This document shows, in pieces, positions 46,060-54,367 of a stretch of 62,108 nucleotides of DNA. The DNA comes from Fibrobacter sp. (GTDB lineage Bacteria; Fibrobacterota; Fibrobacteria; Fibrobacterales; Fibrobacteraceae). Location of the stretch: positions 1-62,108 of the forward strand of contig JAAZFC010000074.1 of assembly GCA_012511955.1 (NCBI GenBank), read 5' to 3'. Made by a program: the position numbers and the translations under genes. Under the pieces are notes generated by a model that did no database searches, was not told the DNA's origin, and saw only the letters and a list, made by a program, of their open reading frames with translations. Positions within the stretch are counted from its first letter, which is position 1. Each line of letters opens with the position of its first letter.

Positions 46060-46683
46060 CTATTTTCCTCCTTGATGGGCTACTATTTCTCTCTGTCCCC
46101 AAAATATTAGGCCAATTAAGAAAAATGCCCCAGGTGCTAAGACCATAAGTCCCATATCAGAGTAACCCATATTGTAAAAAGCTTCGGGAATTACTTGAAA
46201 GCCTAAGAGTTTACCAGCGCCTAAAAGTTCCCGCGCCCCCGCCACTAAAATAAGAATTACTCCATAGCCTAAGCCATTGGCAATGCCATCGAACATAGAG
46301 GGGATTACAGGGTTGGCTAGGGCAAAGGCCTCGGCTCTACCCATAACTATGCAGTTGGTGATAATTAAGCCCACAAATACGCTAAGAGCTTTGGAAGTTT
46401 CATAGACAAAAGCTTGAAGTACCTGGTCTATGACTATAACTAAAGTAGATATCACCACTAGTTCTACAATCATGCGAATACTGGAGGGGATAACCTTGCG
46501 CATAGCTGAAATAATCATATTAGACAAGGTGATCACCACAGTTAAAGATATAGCCATCACCGTTGCTGCTTTAAGTTGGGTAGTTACAGCCAATGCTGAA
46601 CAAATTCCTAAAACTTGGAAGAGAATGGGATTATTAGACCATATTCCTTCTTTTAAAATTTCCATATTGCTGGATTTAGCCAT
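46060..46683 (-). CDS. nqrD: Na+-translocating NADH:quinone reductase subunit D
   Basis: Membrane partner of NqrE. The 207-residue product has six hydrophobic segments, with NPILFQVLGICSALAVTTQL near the start and VGLIITNCIVMGRAEAFA in the middle, carrying the conserved Cys residues. It overlaps the nqrC end by 8 nt. Confidence 0.97.
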   Translation of the reverse strand: MAKSSNMEILKEGIWSNNPILFQVLGICSALAVTTQLKAATVMAISLTVVITLSNMIISAMRKVIPSSIRMIVELVVISTLVIVIDQVLQAFVYETSKALSVFVGLIITNCIVMGRAEAFALANPVIPSMFDGIANGLGYGVILILVAGARELLGAGKLLGFQVIPEAFYNMGYSDMGLMVLAPGAFFLIGLIFWGQREIVAHQGGK

Positions 46684-47383
46684 TGCTGCGTCCTTTCTTA
46701 AAATATTCTTGATAGGTTTTTAAATCTTCTAAAATAAAGTCGTTTACGCCATTGGTGGTCATGGTGGCTCCCGCAATACCATCTACTAAATGGTCAATCA
46801 TGGGGTCATCAGGTACTACGCTGCCTTTCTTAATTTGCACCGAAACCAAGTTACCTTGTTCATCCATGATTTTTTTGCCTTGCCAGCGCTTTTGGAACCA
46901 ATCAGTGTCGATATCTGCGCCCAAACCAGCAGTTTCACCATGTTTGTAAAAAGTGATGCCTTTTACGGTGTTAAAATCGTTTTCAAAGGCTAGATAACCA
47001 TAAATAGTGGACCATAAACCTTTACCCGAAACAGGAATACAAATAGCTTGAACCTGGCCGTTTACCACAGCTTGATAAACCGGTAGCCTTTCCTTTTCAT
47101 TTTCTTCTAAATCGCTGGGTTTCAAGCCTTCTATGACTTCACCTTGCTTATTAACCACGATTTCTTTTACACTTTTGTCGTAAAGTTCTTCCACGGCTAC
47201 ATCAGACTTCATATCTCCTGAAATTTGTAGTGCCAGCAAGATGTTCTTTTTAACATCTACCCGGAAGTTAAATTCCTGACGAGGTTTTAGCAGTTGCACT
47301 GTACCAGCTAATATAAGAGCACTAACAATACTGACTACAAAAGCAAAAATCAGAGCTTTTTGATTTTCATTACGCACGGGCAA
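46676..47383 (-). CDS. nqrC: Na+-translocating NADH:quinone reductase subunit C
   Basis: FMN-bearing subunit. The 235-residue product has an N-terminal membrane anchor (FAFVVSIVSALILAGTV), a periplasmic FMN domain, and the covalent flavin site GIAGATMTTNGV (Thr in SGAT-type motif) near residue 211. It overlaps nqrB by 14 nt and nqrD by 8 nt, which indicates tight coupling. Confidence 0.96.
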   Translation of the reverse strand: MPVRNENQKALIFAFVVSIVSALILAGTVQLLKPRQEFNFRVDVKKNILLALQISGDMKSDVAVEELYDKSVKEIVVNKQGEVIEGLKPSDLEENEKERLPVYQAVVNGQVQAICIPVSGKGLWSTIYGYLAFENDFNTVKGITFYKHGETAGLGADIDTDWFQKRWQGKKIMDEQGNLVSVQIKKGSVVPDDPMIDHLVDGIAGATMTTNGVNDFILEDLKTYQEYFKKGRSNG

Positions 47384-48569
47384 GCCTCCTGCGGATATTT
47401 AGTTGCAAAATTACCCAGTCTATAAGGGGAGCAAAAATATTCATAAATAGAATAGCGAGCATCATACCTTCGGGGTAGGCAGGGTTTAAAACTCGTATGA
47501 GAATGGCTAAAACGCCAATTAAAAACCCATAAATGTATTTACCCAGACTCGTAGCAGCAGCACTCACCGGATCCGTGGTCATAAACACAGCTCCAAATGC
47601 AAAACCACCCATTACCAAATGATAGTACCAAGGTAAATTCATAAAGGCCAAGGATGTTTCCGATCCAAATAGGTTAAATACTATGCCCATAAAAGCTCCA
47701 CCCACAATGGTGCTGAGCATAACTTTGTAAGATGCTACTCCAGTTATGAGCAGAATTAGTGCTCCAATTCCAAAGGCAATAACGCTAGTTTCTCCAATGG
47801 ATCCTGGAATGGTTCCTATAAGCATATTTTTAAAATTAAATCCGGCTTCGCTAAGCTGTTCTACCACATTGGTTCCTCTAGGGGCAGTGGCGGCGATGGC
47901 TAAAGGCGTAGCTCCTGAATATCCATCTACCAATTGTTCTTTGTGAGCTTCAATGGCTCTCCAAACATTGTCTCCAGATATTTTGGTGGGATAAGAAAAG
48001 AATATAAAAGCGCGAGCGGTTAGAGCGGGGTTGAGGAAGTTAAATCCTGTGCCTCCAAATACCTCTTTGGCAAAAATCACTCCAAAAGCTGTTCCCACAC
48101 CAATCATCCACAAAGGTATTTCTGCAGGCATGGTCAAAGGGATAAGCATCCCTGTTACCAAAAAGCCTTCGTTGACTTCGTGGTTGCGAATTAGGGCGAA
48201 AATAAACTCTATTCCCAAACCCACCGCATAGGAAACCACCAGTTGGGGGATTAATACTTTTGCACCTATAAACATGGCGTTTAAAAAAGAGGCATCTAAA
48301 CCCACCACGCTGTTGATGGTTTGCATCCCTGTGTTCCACATTCCAAAAAGCACAGCGGGAATCAAGGCTAAAATCACCGTGGACATCAGTCTTTTCGAAT
48401 CCAGGCTATCGCGGATATGCACCTTGCTCTCCGTAACCAAAGCAGGAGTGCGTGCAAAAGTGTCAAAAGCTTCTACCGCACGGTGCATTTTCTCTAAAGG
48501 TTGCCCTGGCTGACTGAGTTCATTTAGTTTATCTAAGGGTTTTTCTAAAATTTTAGCGATAAAATTCAT
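47370..48569 (-). CDS. nqrB: Na+-translocating NADH:quinone reductase subunit B
   Basis: Main membrane subunit and central part of the sodium channel; it also holds FMN and riboflavin. The 399-residue product has about ten hydrophobic segments and the covalent FMN site DGYSGATPLA near residue 222. Also visible are NEGFLVTGMLIPLTMP and GGTGFNFLNPALTARAF, which are family signatures. It starts three bases after nqrA ends. Confidence 0.97.
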   Translation of the reverse strand: MNFIAKILEKPLDKLNELSQPGQPLEKMHRAVEAFDTFARTPALVTESKVHIRDSLDSKRLMSTVILALIPAVLFGMWNTGMQTINSVVGLDASFLNAMFIGAKVLIPQLVVSYAVGLGIEFIFALIRNHEVNEGFLVTGMLIPLTMPAEIPLWMIGVGTAFGVIFAKEVFGGTGFNFLNPALTARAFIFFSYPTKISGDNVWRAIEAHKEQLVDGYSGATPLAIAATAPRGTNVVEQLSEAGFNFKNMLIGTIPGSIGETSVIAFGIGALILLITGVASYKVMLSTIVGGAFMGIVFNLFGSETSLAFMNLPWYYHLVMGGFAFGAVFMTTDPVSAAATSLGKYIYGFLIGVLAILIRVLNPAYPEGMMLAILFMNIFAPLIDWVILQLNIRRRLARA

Positions 48570-48572
48570 GGA

Positions 48573-49922
48573 TTAACCCTCCTTTTCCAAGATATTTAGA
48601 CCTTGACGCACAATTTCTGCCACTTCTACTTTAGAAGGACAGGCAAAGGTGCATAGCGCCACATCTTCGGGGGCGAGTTCCAGTAACCCGAGCTTTTCCA
48701 TTTCGTCGATATCCTCAGCTATAATGGCTTTGAGTAAAAAACCCACTTCAATATCGTGGGGGACAAAGCGTTCATAGTTTTCTGTTAAAATAATGGCTCT
48801 TTCGCCACCGTTTAGGGAAGTATTTAAGTTCCATTTCTTATTTCCAAAAATTTTGGAAGCAAAAAGCCTAAAGGTGGAAAAACTTTTGAATCCTGGGCCA
48901 GTCCAATGCTGATCTTCACTGATATAATGCTGCTGCCCACCTTCGGGAATGCAACTGATTAGACTGTCGTAAAAACCCACGAAACCCTCTTTACCAATGG
49001 AGTTTCCAGTAAGCACATTACCAGAGATAATTCGGGTGTCCTCCCATTGAATCTCAGCAAAATCAGCCACGGCACTATGGCGAGTAATGGTAAAATATTG
49101 CTGACGCAATGCCTTGCTGCCTGCCACTGCCACTATGGTTTGAGTAGGGGTAATCCCTTTGCTAATAGCTTCGCCAATAAGTGCTGCGTGTTCTGCAGTT
49201 AGGTACCAAACCACATCTCCGCGATTAAGAGGAGAAACTTTGGCAATGTGTGTGCCAATCAAGCCTGCGGGGTGAGGGCCATCAAATTTTTGATGTTGCA
49301 CGCGTTGATATTTTTCAAAGCTCTGATCTTTAACCGCACTGTCCAAATGTATGTCTTTGCAAAAGCGTTTGAGAATATCTATGCCTTTTTGCAAAAACTC
49401 TTGGTGGTTTTGTAAAATCACCGCCTGTTGGGCCGCTAAAGGTGCCGTATCCATGGCGTTAATAAAGATAGCTTTGGGAAGCTTATTAAAATCGGCGACT
49501 TTTTCAAAAGGTCTTTGGCGTATCAGAGGCCAAACCCCCAAAGCTTTGAGCTTTGCACAAAGCACTTCTAGTTCTATCCCGTGAATCTGATCATCGGAGA
49601 GAGCTCCGTGCTCCACCGCTGAGTTTTGCCCGTCTGATTCAATTTCTACACGAAGCAAAGCTCGGCGTTCTCCACGCACAATGGCTTTGACTTTACCAGA
49701 AACCGTAGAGGTCAAAATTAAAGATTCATCTTCTTTGGCAACTAAAACAGGGCTTCCGATTTGTACATCGTCCCCTTCATTAACGGCTAGTCGCCAGGCA
49801 ATATAAGGAAAATCTTGAGGCTGTAAGGCAATGGTCTTTGCAGCAGTGAAAGTCTCAACGCGAGCTTCGGCAAGACCATCTAACGCAATATCCAGTCCTT
49901 TTTTGATATAGTGTATGGACAA
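48573..49922 (-). CDS. nqrA: Na+-translocating NADH:quinone reductase subunit A
   Basis: Peripheral quinone-associated subunit and first gene of the nqr operon. The 449-residue product opens with IKKGLDIALDG and has the family stretches FPYIAWRLAVNEGDDVQIG and HPAGLIGTHIAKVSPLN. It starts at a TTG at 49922, supported by AGGAG six bases upstream; there is no better ATG. With nqrA to nqrF complete, the pump is expected to work. Confidence 0.97.
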   Translation of the reverse strand: MSIHYIKKGLDIALDGLAEARVETFTAAKTIALQPQDFPYIAWRLAVNEGDDVQIGSPVLVAKEDESLILTSTVSGKVKAIVRGERRALLRVEIESDGQNSAVEHGALSDDQIHGIELEVLCAKLKALGVWPLIRQRPFEKVADFNKLPKAIFINAMDTAPLAAQQAVILQNHQEFLQKGIDILKRFCKDIHLDSAVKDQSFEKYQRVQHQKFDGPHPAGLIGTHIAKVSPLNRGDVVWYLTAEHAALIGEAISKGITPTQTIVAVAGSKALRQQYFTITRHSAVADFAEIQWEDTRIISGNVLTGNSIGKEGFVGFYDSLISCIPEGGQQHYISEDQHWTGPGFKSFSTFRLFASKIFGNKKWNLNTSLNGGERAIILTENYERFVPHDIEVGFLLKAIIAEDIDEMEKLGLLELAPEDVALCTFACPSKVEVAEIVRQGLNILEKEG

Positions 49923-50003
49923 GAAAAACTCCTAGTAGGGTGATTCGACCAAAATTTACTTATAATCTAGTAAAAAGTTGTTAAAAAACATACCAAATTA
50001 AGC

Positions 50004-50879
50004 TTAAAATTCCCCAAGGAATATAACCTCTCGTTCCAAAACTATAGAACTATGAGTTTTAACTTTGGCGATAACCTTTTCTGACAAATCCCATATATCT
50101 TGGGCGGTGGCTCCGCCTAAATTTACAATGAAATTGGCATGCTTATGCGAAACTTGAGCTTTTCCCATTTGCAAACCTTTGAGGCCAGCTTTTTCAATAA
50201 GTGCGCCGGCAAAATTGTTTTTTGGCCTTTTAAACATAGAACCTGCGTTGGGAAGCTCAATGGGTTGTTGATCTTTGCGTTTTTTTAGATTCTTTTGCAT
50301 AATTTTGCGCAAATCTCTTCCTGAATTAAGGGTTAGTGCCATTTCTACTTCTAAAATCCACTCATGGTTTTGGGTGAAGATGCTATTTCTATAAGCAAAG
50401 TTGCATTCATGGTTTTGTCGTTTTATCACTTGGCCTCGGGAGTTTAAGCTAGTTACACTGGTGATAATTTGTTTTAGTTCTTGGCCATAAGCACCTGCAT
50501 TTATATAGGTGCCGCCACCTACGGTTCCAGGAATCCCTGCCAAAAGCTCAATTCCTGATAAATCAGTCTTAATAGCCTCAGCTACAACTTTATTTAACAA
50601 ACAACCCGCCTGAGCTTTGATTTTGTTTCCAGATATTTGCCATTGACTAAAACTTTTGCCCAAGTGAATAATTAAGCCGGGAAAACCTCGGTCAGAAACC
50701 ACCACATTAGAACCTTTGCCTAAAATAAAAACAGGTAATTTTTGTAGTAGAGTCCAGCTGTGCAAGGCTTTTATTTCATCGATACTTTGTGGTTCAGCAA
50801 AATATTTTACAATTCCGCCTACTTTAAAGGTAGTCCATGGTTTTATGGAAATATTTTTTCTAACAAGACTTGTAATCAC
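50004..50879 (-). CDS. murB: UDP-N-acetylenolpyruvoylglucosamine reductase
   Basis: Makes UDP-N-acetylmuramate for peptidoglycan. The 291-residue product is the shorter MurB type with FAD-site motifs FKVGGIVKYFAEP, LGKGSNVVVSDRGFPGL and GIPGTVGGGTYINAGAYG, plus the active-site Ser in PNAGSMFKRP and the final Glu near LERE. It uses a GTG start at 50879, and is divergent from the primase-like gene by 30 bases. Confidence 0.95.
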   Translation of the reverse strand: MITSLVRKNISIKPWTTFKVGGIVKYFAEPQSIDEIKALHSWTLLQKLPVFILGKGSNVVVSDRGFPGLIIHLGKSFSQWQISGNKIKAQAGCLLNKVVAEAIKTDLSGIELLAGIPGTVGGGTYINAGAYGQELKQIITSVTSLNSRGQVIKRQNHECNFAYRNSIFTQNHEWILEVEMALTLNSGRDLRKIMQKNLKKRKDQQPIELPNAGSMFKRPKNNFAGALIEKAGLKGLQMGKAQVSHKHANFIVNLGGATAQDIWDLSEKVIAKVKTHSSIVLEREVIFLGEF

Positions 50880-50909
50880 ACTATAAATTTAGTTATAATC
50901 ATAATAGAT

Positions 50910-52001
50910 ATGTCGAAAAAATTACCCCTGGGAACTTTCGAAAATTTTAAGCGGATAATTTCCATTACCGCGGTGGCTGAGGCATTGGGGTTAAAACCTA
51001 AAAATGGCAAATTTCGTTGCTTTGAACCTACTAGGCATAGTCATGGTGATAGAACCCCCAGTGTTTCTATTTCCGAAGAAAAAGGCTTGTACCGTTGTTG
51101 GGTTTGTCCCGATGTAAAGGGCGATGTTATAGATTTGGTGCGGCAAAATTTGAACTATTCTTTTAGAGATGCTTTGAGTTGGTTAAGTGAAATGTATCCC
51201 CATGCTAGCCAATATTTACCTGATAATCTTTATGCGCCTGGCAAAAAAGTAGTTTATGAAAAGCCTGATATAGATGAAATTGTTAGCAATGACCCTGAAA
51301 CTCTTATGCCTGCCCATTGGCGTGAAAAAACCATTTTAAAATTTTTGAAAATGTTAGCGCCCATCGAAAAAGCTGATTCCCAAGGACAACTAGCTGCGCA
51401 AAAGTATTTGATGAAACGGAAAATCTTTGCTAAAACTGCAAAAACTATGCGTTTGCGTTGGGTGGATGATTACGGTCGTATTAACGAAACCATGCAGAGG
51501 AATTTCTCTCGGGAGCTTTTATTTTCCACAGGATTGATTAATGAAAAAGGCAATTTGCGATTTTATAAACATCCTTTGATTATTCCTTATTTGGATGCTG
51601 AATTTAGACCTTTGCATTTTCAGGCAAGAGCTTTGGATCCTACTATAAAGCCTAAAGAATTGAGTTTAAAAGGAAAAATACCCGTTCCTTACAACAGTGC
51701 TGTTCTAAATGGAGAACCTGGTTGGGTTTATTTGTGTGAAGGCCCCATAGATGCCTTAACACTTATAGAACAAGGTTTTGCTGCTGTGGCTGTGCCAGGA
51801 GTGCAGCATCTAAAAGCAGAATGGGTGCATAAATTTAAAAACAAAAAAGTCAAGGTTTGTTACGACAATGATGTTGCAGGAAATCAAGCTGCCACTAGAG
51901 TGATTGAACAGTTTAACCAAGAAGGCATAAAAGCTGAGCGCTTAGACTTTTTACCCGATGGCAGCGATATTAATGATTGGTTTACGCAAAATAACAACTA
52001 A
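50910..52001 (+). CDS. small CHC2 zinc-finger/TOPRIM primase-like protein
   Basis: The 363-residue product resembles the front part of DnaG but is far shorter than a full primase (about 600). Residues 37-66 are a CHC2-type zinc ribbon (Cys37, His45, Cys63, Cys66) with a widened C-to-H spacing of seven residues. A TOPRIM domain follows at about 272-350 with LCEGPIDALTLIEQG (catalytic Glu), VCYDNDVAGNQAATR (Asp pair) and DGSDINDWF. A helical region lies between. There is no helicase-binding C-terminal domain. The longer frame from 50760 overlaps murB and is not credible. It could be a mobile-element relic or a second primase; no replication or phage gene lies nearby. Confidence 0.85.
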   Translation: MSKKLPLGTFENFKRIISITAVAEALGLKPKNGKFRCFEPTRHSHGDRTPSVSISEEKGLYRCWVCPDVKGDVIDLVRQNLNYSFRDALSWLSEMYPHASQYLPDNLYAPGKKVVYEKPDIDEIVSNDPETLMPAHWREKTILKFLKMLAPIEKADSQGQLAAQKYLMKRKIFAKTAKTMRLRWVDDYGRINETMQRNFSRELLFSTGLINEKGNLRFYKHPLIIPYLDAEFRPLHFQARALDPTIKPKELSLKGKIPVPYNSAVLNGEPGWVYLCEGPIDALTLIEQGFAAVAVPGVQHLKAEWVHKFKNKKVKVCYDNDVAGNQAATRVIEQFNQEGIKAERLDFLPDGSDINDWFTQNNN

Positions 52002-52681
52002 GAAAGCATAATTTGTTCGAGTTCTAAAGGGCTAACAGCTTTGCCATTGCGGTAGGCGCGCATATTTCCCCCAGAAATTTCATCAATTAGAGCAATGTGT
52101 TGATCTGCATCTACGCGACCAAATTCAAACTTAATATCGTAAAGTTCCAAGTCTTTTTTAGCCATTTCTACGCGGATAATTTCTCCGATTTCTTTGGTCA
52201 TTTTCACTAAAGTTTGATATTCTGCTTTAGACATTATATCTAGCATTTCTAAAGCTTCGTCGGTGATCAAAGGATCGTTGCGCTCATCATCTTTTAAAGT
52301 AACCTCTACCAAAGCGGGGAGCTTATAACCTTCTTGGCAATAAAGCCCATAGCGTCGCAAAAAGCTACCCACCGCGCGATAACGCAAAATTACTTCTACA
52401 CCTTTACCAAAAGCTTCTGCTTTTTTTACGGTCATGGTGGTGTTTTCAAAGTCTGCGGAGATAAAATGCGTGGGGATTCCTGCGGCATTAATCTTTTCAA
52501 AAAAGAAAGTGCTGAGCTTGAGGCCAGACTTTCCTGCCCCTTCCATAGTTAAACCCACAGTATTGGCGCCAGGGTCAAAAACGCCATCGCTACCAGTAAC
52601 ATCATCTTTAAATTTCAAAATTACCGTGCCATTGTCCGCAAAATAAACATCTTTAGTTTTGCCTTCAAATTTTAATTGCAT
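51998..52681 (-). CDS. purC: phosphoribosylaminoimidazole-succinocarboxamide synthase
   Basis: SAICAR synthetase of purine synthesis, joining aspartate to CAIR with ATP. The 227-residue product has EGKTKDVYFADNGTVILKFKDD at the start, VEVILRYRAVGSFLRRYG near residue 95, and DIKFEFGRVDADQHIALIDE near residue 181. It is divergent from the FISUMP gene and its stop overlaps the convergent primase-like gene stop by four bases. Confidence 0.96.
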   Translation of the reverse strand: MQLKFEGKTKDVYFADNGTVILKFKDDVTGSDGVFDPGANTVGLTMEGAGKSGLKLSTFFFEKINAAGIPTHFISADFENTTMTVKKAEAFGKGVEVILRYRAVGSFLRRYGLYCQEGYKLPALVEVTLKDDERNDPLITDEALEMLDIMSKAEYQTLVKMTKEIGEIIRVEMAKKDLELYDIKFEFGRVDADQHIALIDEISGGNMRAYRNGKAVSPLELEQIMLS

Positions 52682-52748
52682 ATATTACTCGTTAGTTGTA
52701 AAATTATGATAAAAGTAAAATAAAAAACATATAGTGTAGGAGTAGTCA

Positions 52749-53387
52749 GTGAAAATTAAGCTTTTTCCTTTTGTATTAGTGCTTTTAGTCAACTTAACTG
52801 TGGCTAAAGAAGTGTTTTTAGATTCACGGGACAGTACGGAATACCCTGTGGTTAAAATTGGCAAACAACACTGGATGGCCAAAAACTTAGCTTATTTGCC
52901 AGAAGTCAGCTTAAAAAATGTAGAATCTGATACTTCGGCTATGTACTATATCTATAACGGAAATACCGAAGTTGTGGCCACCGCTAAACAAGAAAAAGCA
53001 TATCAAAGTTGTGGTGCGTTGTATAATTGGATATCAGCCCAAACTGCTTGTCCTGAAGGTTGGCGTCTGCCCAACGATGCCGATTGGAATGAATTAATAG
53101 CTTTTGGTGGTGATAGCATTGGCTACAAGCTAAAAAGCAAAGACGATGGTAGGGGAGGAGACCTTTTTGGCTTCAATGCAACCCCTAGCGGCAGTTATAG
53201 TCAAGAGGGATTTTATGATGGAGGCTACAAAGCCAGTTGGTGGAGTGCCAGTGCTTTGGATGACTACAACGGAAATTACTATCACTTAAGTTATGACAGT
53301 GATAAATTCGTCAGATATCAGGTTAGTAAAGCCAATGGTTTTTCGGTACGCTGTATTAAAACCAGCACTAAAACCCAAAAACCATAA
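52749..53387 (+). CDS. secreted FISUMP-domain protein
   Basis: Belongs to the TIGR02145 Fibrobacter succinogenes major paralogous family; the function is not established. The 212-residue product starts at GTG 52749 (AGGAG seven bases upstream) with signal peptide KIKLFPFVLVLLVNLTVA. The domain shows VKIGKQHWMAKNLAYLPE, YQSCGALYNWISAQTACPEGWRLP, the SWWSASALDD region and a final GFSVRCIK. The three Cys residues (CGALY, CPEGW, RCIK) are the family ones. It precedes the second TIGR02147 gene by about 100 bases and is in the same direction. Confidence 0.9.
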   Translation: MKIKLFPFVLVLLVNLTVAKEVFLDSRDSTEYPVVKIGKQHWMAKNLAYLPEVSLKNVESDTSAMYYIYNGNTEVVATAKQEKAYQSCGALYNWISAQTACPEGWRLPNDADWNELIAFGGDSIGYKLKSKDDGRGGDLFGFNATPSGSYSQEGFYDGGYKASWWSASALDDYNGNYYHLSYDSDKFVRYQVSKANGFSVRCIKTSTKTQKP

Positions 53388-53427
53388 AATTAGGTGTTTT
53401 AAAACGGTTTTTTAAACTGTTGATTTT

Positions 53428-53448
53428 AAGGTCAACACTAAGGTCAAC
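53428..53448. promoter_or_regulatory. direct repeat AAGGTCAAC x2 upstream of the second TIGR02147 gene
   Basis: Two copies of AAGGTCAAC at 53428-53436 and 53440-53448 are spaced 12 bases apart, start to start. They lie 41 bases before the ATG at 53489, and could be an operator. GTTTTAAAAC (53396-53405) lies just upstream. Confidence 0.35.
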
Positions 53449-53488
53449 GAAGTTTGTTTTAGTTGGCTTTTGCATATATATTTGTTTT

Positions 53489-54367
53489 ATGGGTCTAAAG
53501 CAAAATCCAGATATATATAAATACACCGATTATCGCGCATTTTTGCGTGATTGGTTTGAAGCCTATAAAATGGATTCAAGTTATATGAGTTATCGCTATT
53601 TATCTCGGCGCACAGGAGTAGATGCGGGGTATTTAGCTCATGTTTTTCAAGGAAACAAGCATTTATCAGATAAAGCGGTGAAGATTTTTGCCGAATATTT
53701 AGAATTTGATAGCAATGCTAGTCGCTATTTTGCTGCCATGGTGCTATTTAACAAAGCTCGCCGTGAAGAAGACATACGCGATCGTTTCAACAAACTTATG
53801 TCATTGCGAGATTCTGATGCTCGAATATTAAACCAACAGGAATACCGCTATTGGATGCACTGGTATATACCAGCGGTGCGCTTAACTCTGCTAACCGAAG
53901 ATTTCACTGGAGATTTTAAACATTTGGGGCAGCGAATTACCCCACATATTACTGCAGCTCAAGCCAAAGAAGCGGTGCAGGTATTGTTAGATTTAGGACT
54001 AGTGGTTTTGCGTGATGATGGGGTTTACGAAGTGCAAGATGCGCATCTTTCCACCGGAGATGAGTGGACCAGCGCAGCCATTAGGGAATTTCAATCTAAA
54101 ACTTTGCAGTTAGCCCAAAACAGTTTGCGTAACCATCCCCCAGAAATCAGGGAAATAGCCACCCTTAGTTTAGCTGTTCCCAAAGAAGAAATAGCCACTT
54201 TGCAAGAAATGATGCGAGATTTTCGCTCCAAAGTGGCTAAATGGGCCGTGGCCATGGATAGTTCGGACTATGTAATGCAAATGAATTTATCGTGTTTTCC
54301 CATAAGTGTTTTTAGCGAAGATGTGGATGCTTTTAAAAAGAAAAAAAAGCGAGGCAAAAATGCATAA
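53489..54367 (+). CDS. TIGR02147 family regulator-like protein (second copy)
   Basis: The 292-residue product from the ATG at 53489 has the same plan as the first copy: KYTDYRAFLRDWFEAYK near residue 12, a helix-turn-helix-like VDAGYLAHVFQGNKHLS, YWMHWYIPAVRLTLL near residue 125, RITPHITAAQAKEAVQVLLDLGLV and NSLRNHPPEIREIATLSLAV. The longer frame to 53420 starts at a TTG with no ribosome-binding site. Its last 8 bases overlap the lipoprotein start. It may regulate its own operon. Confidence 0.88.
   Translation: MGLKQNPDIYKYTDYRAFLRDWFEAYKMDSSYMSYRYLSRRTGVDAGYLAHVFQGNKHLSDKAVKIFAEYLEFDSNASRYFAAMVLFNKARREEDIRDRFNKLMSLRDSDARILNQQEYRYWMHWYIPAVRLTLLTEDFTGDFKHLGQRITPHITAAQAKEAVQVLLDLGLVVLRDDGVYEVQDAHLSTGDEWTSAAIREFQSKTLQLAQNSLRNHPPEIREIATLSLAVPKEEIATLQEMMRDFRSKVAKWAVAMDSSDYVMQMNLSCFPISVFSEDVDAFKKKKKRGKNA

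Noticed and set aside
50760-50909. N-terminal extension of the primase-like gene
   Set aside because: It overlaps divergent murB and encodes an unlikely hydrophobic-aromatic leader; the ATG at 50910 gives the natural start.
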